The notes under the pieces: model-generated
Databases searched by the model: none
What the model was told of the DNA's origin: nothing
Seen by the model: the letters and a program-made list of their open reading frames with translations, nothing else
From: Christiangramia fulva
GTDB lineage: Bacteria > Bacteroidota > Bacteroidia > Flavobacteriales > Flavobacteriaceae
Length of the DNA stretch: 64,000 bases
Assembly (NCBI RefSeq): GCF_003024155.1
Contig: NZ_CP028136.1
Coordinates: forward strand, 2,852,001-2,916,000
Direction of reading: 5' to 3'
Program-made: the position numbers and the translations under genes
Shown here: positions 57,478 through 64,000 of the stretch, one piece after another
Layout of the letters: every line of letters starts with the position of its first letter
How positions within the stretch are numbered: the first letter of the stretch is position 1

Positions 57478-58478
57478 TAGCGCGGGATTTCAACTGACTG
57501 TACAATCATATCTATCACGCCTGCAGTAGTCATTCCTTCCATTTCCCGGTCGGGGGAAAGAATGAGCCTGTGTGCGAGAACCGGTTTCAAAGCTTTTTTA
57601 ATGTCTTCCGGGATCACAAAATCGCGGCCGTCTATTGCGGCAAAAGCCTTGGAAGCATTCATAACCGCAATTGAAGCACGCGGGCTGGCTCCAAGGTAAA
57701 GATGTGGATGCGACCTGGTTTTTGTCACAATTTCGGCAATATAACCCAGCAGCTTTTCTTCGACGACAATTTCGAAAATCTGTGAGCGCAATTCAGCTAT
57801 TTTTTGCGGATCCAGGACCGCCCCGATCTCTTCTTCCGGAAGCCTGCCCTTTCGTTCATGATGCGTCTGCAGAATTTTAATTTCATCCTTTTTATTGGGA
57901 TAATCAACTTTTATTTTAAAGAGAAAACGATCCAGTTGCGCTTCGGGCAGGGCGTAAGTCCCTTCCTGCTCGATGGGATTCTGAGTGGCAAGCACCATAA
58001 AAGGCTGCTCCATTTTATACATTTTGCCGTCGATGGTGATCTGCCTTTCCTCCATAACCTCAAAAAGTGCCGCCTGTGTTTTTGCAGGAGCCCGGTTGAT
58101 TTCATCAATGAGGATAATATTCGAAAAAATCGGTCCGAATTTAAAATCGAATTCTGATGTTTTCATATTAAAAACAGAGGTTCCAAGCACATCACTGGGC
58201 ATGAGGTCCGGGGTAAACTGGATCCTGCTGAAACCGGTTTTTAAACAGCGAGCAAAAAGTTTGGCCGTAATTGTTTTAGCCACACCGGGAACTCCTTCGA
58301 TCAAAACATGGCCGTTGGAAAGCAGCCCCGCAATTAGCAGTTCCACGAACTCTTCCTGGCCAACAATGATCTTTGCCAGCTGATCTTTGAGTTTATTTAC
58401 AGATTCTTTTAACTGGTCAAGGGGAATTCTGTTTTCGAAATTCAGTTCTTCCTTAGGACTATTCTCCTGTTTTTCCAT
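57477..58478 (-). CDS. MoxR-family AAA+ ATPase
   Basis: The 333-aa chaperone-like ATPase has Walker A GVPGVAKT (about 60-67), Walker B IILIDEINRAPAK, sensor 1 MVLATQNPIEQEGTYALPE, and the C-terminal lid with GASPRASIAVMNASKAFA. MoxR proteins help to activate or assemble proteins with von Willebrand A domains, which fits the DUF58 partner next door. It overlaps the DUF4350 gene by 20 bp. Confidence 0.94.
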   Translation of the reverse strand: MEKQENSPKEELNFENRIPLDQLKESVNKLKDQLAKIIVGQEEFVELLIAGLLSNGHVLIEGVPGVAKTITAKLFARCLKTGFSRIQFTPDLMPSDVLGTSVFNMKTSEFDFKFGPIFSNIILIDEINRAPAKTQAALFEVMEERQITIDGKMYKMEQPFMVLATQNPIEQEGTYALPEAQLDRFLFKIKVDYPNKKDEIKILQTHHERKGRLPEEEIGAVLDPQKIAELRSQIFEIVVEEKLLGYIAEIVTKTRSHPHLYLGASPRASIAVMNASKAFAAIDGRDFVIPEDIKKALKPVLAHRLILSPDREMEGMTTAGVIDMIVQSVEIPR

Positions 58479-59664
58479 CTTTTTGTTTAAAATTATTGAT
58501 GCTTTTGCTTAGCTCGTGAAATTCATCTTTATCAGCATCTGTATTTTGCTGAAAATTAAAGATTCTTTCGAAAAGGGCCTGTGTTTCTTTATAGGTATTT
58601 CCGCTTTTTGAAGCGAGGTTCCTGTAAAAATCCTCATTCAGCTCCCTGGTGCTGATCTGGTAATTTGTCCTGATAAATTCAAGGAACAGATTGATCTTTT
58701 TCATTCCCAGTTCGTAATATTTTCCTCTTTCAAGAAACAACTGCGAAATAGTTTCAGTATACTCATAAGATTTGTTCTTTAAAGGCTCGACTACTGGAAT
58801 TGGCCGTTGACGGCGTTTACCTTCAAAAAGCACAAAAAGTATGGCCGCGATAATGACAAAATAGTAAGCCCAGCGAAGCGAACGATTGCTCAAAAGCATG
58901 TAAAGCGGCGAAGTAAAAAAGGTTTTCCCCGATTTATAGTAGGCATCCCAGAGTATGTGATCCCCGGCAAGATAGGCAAGGAGAGACTGCACATATTCAA
59001 AATTTGAATTTTTCAGTAAAAAATAGTTACTGAAAGCCTGTGGAGTTGTATGCAGGTAGATTTCCCCATCTCCAAAACCGGTTTTTATGAAATTGACCTT
59101 TTCTTCCTTTTCTTTTTTTCCGAAACTGGCCGTTCCTAAAACCACCTGTTTCAGGGTATCAATTTTTGAAAAATAGATCCCCGAAAGATCCTGGTCAAAA
59201 AGTTTAGGCGAATCAAGTTTAAGATGAGCATTGGAAAGGTTAAGCGCCGGCCTGGAGGTAAATCCTTCTTTACTGTAATAATTGGAAACTTTCAACTTAA
59301 GCGTATCCAAAAGATTGGTTGAAAATCCGTTGGAAGCAATAAAAAGTTTATTTCCTTTTGAAACCCAGTTTAAAAGATCATCGAGTTCAGCATCATCAAA
59401 ATCTATAAAATCATTGAGGAAAAAGTAGGTTCCGTTATCAGGTTTGTTATTCAGGTATTCGTAAGGCGGAATGTTTATCTTTTCCAGGCTGTCTGTTGCT
59501 TCTTTCCAGCTTTCAAAGAACACATAGGAGCCCAGGGCAATCTTGTCTACCGCAGTATAACTTGGATTCCAGTTTACCGGTTCGGGCTCGCTTGTTTCCA
59601 GCCATACCAGGGAAATTACCAGTAAAAGGAAGAGGACCAGCGCTATTTTATAGGTTTTGCTCAA
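58459..59664 (-). CDS. DUF4350 membrane protein
   Basis: The 401-aa protein has an N-terminal membrane helix (IALVLFLLLVISLVWLE), a large periplasmic part with the DUF4350 signature (GSYVFFESWKEATDSLEKIN, TYFFLNDFIDFDDAELDDLL), a second membrane helix (WAYYFVIIAAILFVLFEG) and a cytosolic helical tail. It overlaps the DUF4129 gene by 4 bp. In this cluster it is usually found with MoxR and DUF58; its function is unknown. Confidence 0.84.
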   Translation of the reverse strand: MSKTYKIALVLFLLLVISLVWLETSEPEPVNWNPSYTAVDKIALGSYVFFESWKEATDSLEKINIPPYEYLNNKPDNGTYFFLNDFIDFDDAELDDLLNWVSKGNKLFIASNGFSTNLLDTLKLKVSNYYSKEGFTSRPALNLSNAHLKLDSPKLFDQDLSGIYFSKIDTLKQVVLGTASFGKKEKEEKVNFIKTGFGDGEIYLHTTPQAFSNYFLLKNSNFEYVQSLLAYLAGDHILWDAYYKSGKTFFTSPLYMLLSNRSLRWAYYFVIIAAILFVLFEGKRRQRPIPVVEPLKNKSYEYTETISQLFLERGKYYELGMKKINLFLEFIRTNYQISTRELNEDFYRNLASKSGNTYKETQALFERIFNFQQNTDADKDEFHELSKSINNFKQKDGKTGE

Positions 59665-60416
59665 GGACGGAAAGTTTGTAGCGTTCGATCTATTTTCTGA
59701 AATTCTTTTTCAGCTATTCTGAAATCTTTCTCGGTAACTTTAAAACTTCCGTACCAGATAAATTCATAAAATCGGGTAATAAGAACAAATTCGGCATTCA
59801 GTGCGGGATCTTCAATTTCTTTGAAATAATCATGATTGGTTTTCTGAAATTCATAATTAATGATGCCGAGATTATCCATTTTCCGAAGTTCATTCAGAAA
59901 ATAATACCTTACGGCAAGTCTGAAATTGCCGGCTTTAACAGCTTCTTTAAGCAAAGAAGGCAAATCTTTACTTTTTACAAGTTCTTCTTCCTTTGATAAA
60001 AAAACCTCATTTTTTTCAGAAGTCTGCATCATTTTTCGGCCGGGATTTAACCTTGAGAACAACCAGATTACCAGTGCAAAAAAGCACAGTAAAAGCAGAT
60101 AAGGTAAAATTTCAAACAGAACACTCATAAAGCTTCCCGGGCTGTATTCTCCAAAAAGCCAGCCGAGAAACTGGTTCCATTTTGCATTTACCCAACTTTT
60201 AAAACGGGTCCACCAGTTTTCTTTTTCCCGGGCATTCAGATAATTGAAAGCATTATCTTTTTTAATTTCTTTCAGTTTTTCCTGATTAAAGCTTACCGGC
60301 GAGAGATTTTCTGTTTTGTCGATTCTGATTTCAGCAGGAGCAAGGGAATCTTTTTCCTGTGAATGTGCATCAAGAAAAAAAAGAAAAAGAATACTTATAT
60401 AAAGAAAATTTCTCAA
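59661..60416 (-). CDS. DUF4129 protein
   Basis: The 251-aa protein has a signal peptide (MRNFLYISILFLFFLDAHS), a short periplasmic part, one membrane helix (LPYLLLLCFFALVIWLFS) and a C-terminal DUF4129-type cytosolic domain (LAVRYYFLNELRKMDNLGII). It belongs to the MoxR/DUF58 cluster. Ends 3 bp before the upstream gene's product and starts 3 bp after that gene's stop. Confidence 0.8.
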   Translation of the reverse strand: MRNFLYISILFLFFLDAHSQEKDSLAPAEIRIDKTENLSPVSFNQEKLKEIKKDNAFNYLNAREKENWWTRFKSWVNAKWNQFLGWLFGEYSPGSFMSVLFEILPYLLLLCFFALVIWLFSRLNPGRKMMQTSEKNEVFLSKEEELVKSKDLPSLLKEAVKAGNFRLAVRYYFLNELRKMDNLGIINYEFQKTNHDYFKEIEDPALNAEFVLITRFYEFIWYGSFKVTEKDFRIAEKEFQKIDRTLQTFRP

Positions 60417-60419
60417 GAT

Positions 60420-61277
60420 CTACTGGTTATTTCCCAAATTCTGAATGCTTTCATAAGTGCCTGTAAAATGCTTTTTTTCATTCAGATTAAAATAGACAAA
60501 AGCGAAGCCGATTGGCATGATGCTGTAAACGATGTACTGTATCATGGAAGAAATGACACTTATAACGATGTAACCTGTACCCAACATTGCTGTAGGATCT
60601 GCTGCAGAACCCTGTTGTGCCATGGTGATCATTTTTATAACAAAATAGATGATCGCCGGAATTTGAAAAACCAATCCGATAAGATACACCAGTAATCCTA
60701 TGCATAAAATGGTGGCAAAAGTCATCCACCAGTTATTCTTTACCAGCTGAAAGCAATCAGAGATACTGTCGCTAAGGCTTTGTCTTCTGAAAACCAGAAC
60801 TGCCGGGGCGAGGCTTAAAGGAACTGCAATGTAAATTCCCGGTATTAAAAAAAGCATTATTCCTGCGAATATCAGGATCCAGGAGATCAGGAGAAGTATC
60901 AGCAATTTTCCAAAATCGCTTTTCATTCCTATCGCAACATCTGAACTCTTAATTTGCCCTTCATTATTCATATAAGAAAGGATGGAATGGTAAATAGTGC
61001 CCGTTATGGAAGTGACGTATAGCAAATAAGCGATGAGGAGAATAATGAGTGAAAATATAAATCCGGAGCCCTCGTTAGAGATCGCGAACAGGGAAAGTCC
61101 TACTGCAGACCAGGAATAGTATGCCAGGGCAGCAACAAGAATTAAGAACGCGGGTCCCGAAAACTTCAGCAGCATTTTGCCCATTTCTTTATAATTCTCC
61201 CTCACAAATTTGAAGATAATACTCAGGATCTCCCCAAGTTCGCGTTCTTTTTTAAACTGAATAAATTCCCCGTGCAT
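60420..61277 (-). CDS. Multi-spanning membrane protein of the MoxR/DUF58 cluster
   Basis: The 285-aa protein has about six membrane helices after a soluble N-terminus (FIQFKKERELGEILSIIFKF). The motif DSISDCFQLVKNNWWMTFAT and the overall pattern recall DUF4013/glycerophosphodiesterase-type membrane domains. Such genes recur in this cluster in Bacteroidota. It overlaps the end of the SpoIIM gene by 26 bp, indicating translational coupling. Confidence 0.78.
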   Translation of the reverse strand: MHGEFIQFKKERELGEILSIIFKFVRENYKEMGKMLLKFSGPAFLILVAALAYYSWSAVGLSLFAISNEGSGFIFSLIILLIAYLLYVTSITGTIYHSILSYMNNEGQIKSSDVAIGMKSDFGKLLILLLISWILIFAGIMLFLIPGIYIAVPLSLAPAVLVFRRQSLSDSISDCFQLVKNNWWMTFATILCIGLLVYLIGLVFQIPAIIYFVIKMITMAQQGSAADPTAMLGTGYIVISVISSMIQYIVYSIMPIGFAFVYFNLNEKKHFTGTYESIQNLGNNQ

Positions 61278-62253
61278 TATTATTTTTTTTAAATAGATAT
61301 ATTGGATAGAATACGTAGTAAAAAAGGATTAAAACCATGGAAGCAGCGATGATCAAAATAGCCAGCCAGTCCGGCATATTGGTAATTCGGGTCACGAAGC
61401 CTTCCAGAAATCCCGCAATGACAAAAAAAGGAATAGTGCTTACCACTATTTTGAGCCCGCTTTTAATACCACGGGTAAAAGAATTCAGCCGGGAATAGGT
61501 ACCTGGAAAAAGAATGCTCTTTCCTACCACCAATCCGGCACAACCGGCCACAATGATCACCGAAATTTCAATGGTTCCATGGATCCATATGGTCCTGGCC
61601 GATTCCCACAGCAATCCTTTATCGAAAAAGAAATACTGAAAACTTCCCAGCATGATCGCGTTTTGTATGAGCAGCAGGACGGTCCCCAGCCCGGCAAGAA
61701 CACCTAATGAAAAGACCATCAGTGAAACTTTGATGTTATTGATGGTGATACCAAGGAACATATCGGTATTGGCTGCCTGTTTATAAACCGCCATGGGATC
61801 ATTGTTCGCGATGTTTTCGAGGGTCATATTCACATAGGCATCCCCCATAATCGACCTAACAAAAGCACCGTCGGTAGCTGAACTATAAGCTCCAATTATC
61901 CCAAAAAGAAGAAAAATGAGGAAACTTAATAACAACTGTTTTTGATAATGATAAAATTCATTGGGAAATTCCCTGGTGAAAAAATTGATGATCCGGTGCC
62001 CGGGCTCTTTTTTGGACCGGTAAATTTTTTGATGCGCTGCAGAAACAAGTCCGTTAAGATATTTTGTGGTATTACTCGAGCCGTAATAGGTTCTGGAGTA
62101 GCTCAGGTGATCGCTTAGTTCCACATAAATATCAGAAATTTGTTGCGGGGAGACGGCATTAGAATTTTCCAGGAGGCTTTCATACTTAACCCATTTATCT
62201 TTATTTTGCCGTAGAAAAGCAGCCTCGCGCATTCTTGTTTGATTAATACTCAA
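61252..62253 (-). CDS. SpoIIM-family membrane protein
   Basis: The 333-aa protein has an N-terminal helical cytosolic part (AAFLRQNKDKWVKYESLLEN) and a C-terminal block of about five membrane helices with VSLMVFSLGVLAGLGTVLLL and EISVIIVAGCAGLVVGKSIL. This is the stage II sporulation protein M (DUF95) fold, in a non-sporulating organism. First gene of the minus-strand operon that ends with DUF58; its start is 13 bp from the divergent RDD gene. Confidence 0.87.
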   Translation of the reverse strand: MSINQTRMREAAFLRQNKDKWVKYESLLENSNAVSPQQISDIYVELSDHLSYSRTYYGSSNTTKYLNGLVSAAHQKIYRSKKEPGHRIINFFTREFPNEFYHYQKQLLLSFLIFLLFGIIGAYSSATDGAFVRSIMGDAYVNMTLENIANNDPMAVYKQAANTDMFLGITINNIKVSLMVFSLGVLAGLGTVLLLIQNAIMLGSFQYFFFDKGLLWESARTIWIHGTIEISVIIVAGCAGLVVGKSILFPGTYSRLNSFTRGIKSGLKIVVSTIPFFVIAGFLEGFVTRITNMPDWLAILIIAASMVLILFYYVFYPIYLFKKNNNARGIYSV

Positions 62254-62266
62254 AGAAACATATTTA

Positions 62267-62980
62267 ATGAATAACTTTCAAATTGAAACCGCTCAAAATA
62301 TAAATATTGAACAGAATGCGGCGGGAATAGGGGAGCGAATACTAGCCTTCCTTGTTGACCTTGCCATCAATGTGGTTTATATGATTTTCGCAGGGATGAT
62401 CCTTGCCGGAATTACGGGAAGCCGTGGTGCGGAATGGATGAACTATCTGGTGTTGGGGCTGCCCACATTTTTGTACTTTTTACTATGGGAAACTTTCTGG
62501 GACGGACGTACGCCGGGAAAAGCACTTTTACAATTAAGAGTAGTAAAACTAGATGGCAGCAGGCCTTCCTTTTCGAGTTACCTGGTAAGATGGATTTTAA
62601 GAATTATCGATATTAGCTTAAGTAGCGGGGGAGTGGCTGTTGTCACTATTCTTTTTAACGGAAAAGGGCAACGTCTCGGGGATATCGCAGCAGGCACCAC
62701 GGTTATTTCTGAAAAACGCAAAACCGGCATTCAACATACGCTGATGGTGGATCTTCCGGAAAATTACCAACCCAAATATCCGCAGGTCACCATTTTAAAT
62801 GATAATGATATGCAGGAGGTGAAGAATCTTTTTCAAAAAGCCCGAATTTCAGGCCATCATCATATCATCATTTCTTTAGGAAAAAAACTTGAAGAACTGA
62901 TGGATGTTTCAGCTGAAGAAAAACCCTTTGATTTTGTGCAGCGCGTGATCACCGATTACAATTACTATACACAGCAGTAG
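62267..62980 (+). CDS. RDD-family membrane protein
   Basis: The 237-aa protein has three membrane helices with the RDD pattern: GIGERILAFLVDLAINVVYM (Arg/Asp in helix 1), WDGRTPGKALLQLRVVKLDG and VRWILRIIDISL. A soluble C-terminal tail of ~75 residues follows. RDD proteins may act in ion exchange or protein transport. It is divergent from the SpoIIM gene, as in related genomes; its stop touches the stop of the convergent cyclophilin gene with no gap. Confidence 0.9.
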   Translation: MNNFQIETAQNINIEQNAAGIGERILAFLVDLAINVVYMIFAGMILAGITGSRGAEWMNYLVLGLPTFLYFLLWETFWDGRTPGKALLQLRVVKLDGSRPSFSSYLVRWILRIIDISLSSGGVAVVTILFNGKGQRLGDIAAGTTVISEKRKTGIQHTLMVDLPENYQPKYPQVTILNDNDMQEVKNLFQKARISGHHHIIISLGKKLEELMDVSAEEKPFDFVQRVITDYNYYTQQ

Positions 62981-63754
62981 TTAGTCAATCACATCAACGT
63001 CCATTTCAATATTTTTGAGCGGCCATTCAGATTGTACAGTTTTCACTTTCGAGATCTTTTCCGCGACATCCATTCCTTCAATAACATGCCCAAAAACGGT
63101 GTGTTCATTGTCCAGATGATGAGCGCCATTTTTGTCCATCACGATAAAAAATTCGAACGGTGAGGAGGCCTTGCTTACATTCTGTTCTGAATATTTGGCC
63201 ATTGAAAATGCACCGTAATCATGTTTATGGCCCGCACTAAATTCACTGGGGATCAAATAATGGCCCACGTCGGCACGCATGCTGGCGGTGGACTGGTTGT
63301 CAGAATTTCCACCCTGGATCACAAATCCTTCAGCTACACGATGAAAATAGGTGTCATCAAAATAGTCATTTTTAGTTAGCATGATGAAATTGGCCCGGTG
63401 CAGGGGCGTATCTTTATAAAGCTGGACAATAATATCACCAAATCTCGTCCTGATGCGAATCTTGGTTTCCGGATTTTTCTTTCCATATTCTTTTAAAGTG
63501 GGAATAAGCTCTTCCTGCTTTATTGGAAACATGGGATTTTCCTCAAATTTGTTCTTTTTTTCTTCTTTTTGCAGTTCCTTTTTTCTCAACTCAAAAATAC
63601 TGTCCCGGGCTCTTTTGATGGAATCCTGTTTACGTTGTGCGGCCAGTTCTTCGGGAGTAGGTTTTGCAGCGTTTTTTGAAGAAGAATCCTTATCTTCACA
63701 GCTTGCGCAAAGCAAAAAAATCAATATTGCAATTACAGAAAGACGTTTGAACAT
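62981..63754 (-). CDS. Cyclophilin-type peptidyl-prolyl isomerase lipoprotein
   Basis: The 257-aa lipoprotein has lipobox CASC (Cys19), a charged coiled-coil region (SIKRARDSIFELRKKELQKE, about 43-62) and the cyclophilin core: DTYFHRVAEGFVIQGGNSDN and GAFSMAKYSEQNVSKASSPF with FFIVMDKN-type sequence, HTVFGHVIEGMDVAEKIS. It assists folding of envelope proteins. Its start codon overlaps the start of the divergent NUDIX gene. Confidence 0.92.
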   Translation of the reverse strand: MFKRLSVIAILIFLLCASCEDKDSSSKNAAKPTPEELAAQRKQDSIKRARDSIFELRKKELQKEEKKNKFEENPMFPIKQEELIPTLKEYGKKNPETKIRIRTRFGDIIVQLYKDTPLHRANFIMLTKNDYFDDTYFHRVAEGFVIQGGNSDNQSTASMRADVGHYLIPSEFSAGHKHDYGAFSMAKYSEQNVSKASSPFEFFIVMDKNGAHHLDNEHTVFGHVIEGMDVAEKISKVKTVQSEWPLKNIEMDVDVID

Positions 63755-64000
63755 GGAATTTGAAATTTTTAAGACCAGGATTCCAAAAATAAAAAAAATG
63801 CAGCTACCGGGAGAAGCCGCTCATCAAAAAATGGCACCGATGCAGCGTATAAAAGAACTGGAAGCTATTAATATAAATGAGAGAAATCCGCAGAAAGCCG
63901 GTGTCATGGCGACTTTTTATCCGGGGCTTCAGGGAGAAACGCGGCTTGTTTTAATTTTGAGGAAGACCTACCGCGGCGTACATTCCAACCAGGTGGGATT
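63753..64000 (+). CDS. NUDIX hydrolase, CoA-pyrophosphatase type (C-terminus beyond window)
   Basis: ATG 63753-63755 overlaps the divergent cyclophilin start (CATG). The 82 visible residues include the N-terminal region (FEIFKTRIPKIKKMQLPGEA), AGVMATFYPGLQGETRLVLI and the segment TYRGVHSNQVG that precedes the NUDIX box FPGG. In this family the box should follow directly outside the window. The likely role is hydrolysis of CoA or ADP-ribose-type pyrophosphates. Confidence 0.85.
   Translation, partial: MEFEIFKTRIPKIKKMQLPGEAAHQKMAPMQRIKELEAININERNPQKAGVMATFYPGLQGETRLVLILRKTYRGVHSNQVG

Noticed and set aside
1..64000. tRNA, rRNA or tmRNA genes
   Set aside because: No cloverleaf with a T-loop GTTCRANNC context or rRNA-like segment was recognised in reading; in particular none flanks the cassette array or the recombinase.

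Overview
The window is chromosomal DNA of a Bacteroidota bacterium, almost certainly a marine-type Flavobacteriaceae (Gramella/Christiangramia, Salegentibacter or Zunongwangia relatives are the nearest guesses). The evidence is promoters with a TAnnTTTG -7 element, absence of strong Shine-Dalgarno sequences, and typical neighbourhoods: short cydAB, a PadR/PspC/DUF2807 cluster, a MoxR/DUF58/DUF4129/SpoIIM/RDD cluster, and a propionyl-CoA carboxylase-type BCCP/biotin carboxylase/carboxyltransferase operon.

Region 1 (1-2632) is a pile-up of mobile elements. An IS21-family element (istB cut by the window edge, istA complete, repeated outer end) abuts the 3' fragment of an IS3-family transposase, which itself cuts into the distal end of region 2.

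Region 2 (2633-21239) is the remarkable part: an AT-rich, integron-like array of 19 complete gene cassettes plus one truncated one, separated by 19 attC-like sites of 122-128 bp. Nearly all genes read on the minus strand, away from a tyrosine recombinase gene (20055-21215) that points the same way. The sites share an AAC...TGTT framework and two pairing arms that keep complementarity while changing sequence. Each cassette carries its own private terminal inverted repeat (GTT-N7-G at one end, T-N7-AAC at the other), as expected if cassettes circularise and reinsert. The recombinase has all catalytic residues but XerD-like spacing: it lacks the extra segment that defines integron integrases. The cargo is rich in likely defence and stabilisation genes: five HEPN-type proteins (R-x4-H), a DUF262 partner, an OLD-like ATPase, a PD-(D/E)XK protein and two toxin-antitoxin pairs. 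There are also lipoproteins, one small membrane protein, one gene in the opposite direction and three copies of a gene-free cassette.

Region 3 (21399-34685) is a chromosomal block with a Crp/Fnr regulator, a TauE/SafE exporter, cytochrome bd oxidase, a metallo-beta-lactamase hydrolase, a methyltransferase, an aldehyde dehydrogenase, a nitroreductase, an aldo/keto reductase, a sterol-desaturase-type hydroxylase and a persulfide-dioxygenase/rhodanese protein. A palindrome GTAAC-N4-GTTAC lies at the same distance from the -7 box at two of these promoters and may be the site of the Crp/Fnr protein. A structured-RNA candidate precedes cydA.

Region 4 (35205-64000) holds the acyl-CoA carboxylase operon, a 2-hydroxyacid dehydrogenase, a HigBA pair, a dinB-dnaE translesion operon with a degenerate PHP domain, two YeeE/YedE sulfur transport genes, a TRIC-type channel, thioredoxin reductase, a PadR-PspC envelope-stress operon, an OxyR-type regulator, a MoxR/DUF58 membrane operon, RDD protein, cyclophilin and the start of a NUDIX hydrolase. 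Two small genes of 42 and 50 codons were found by reading. No rRNA, tRNA or CRISPR was seen.
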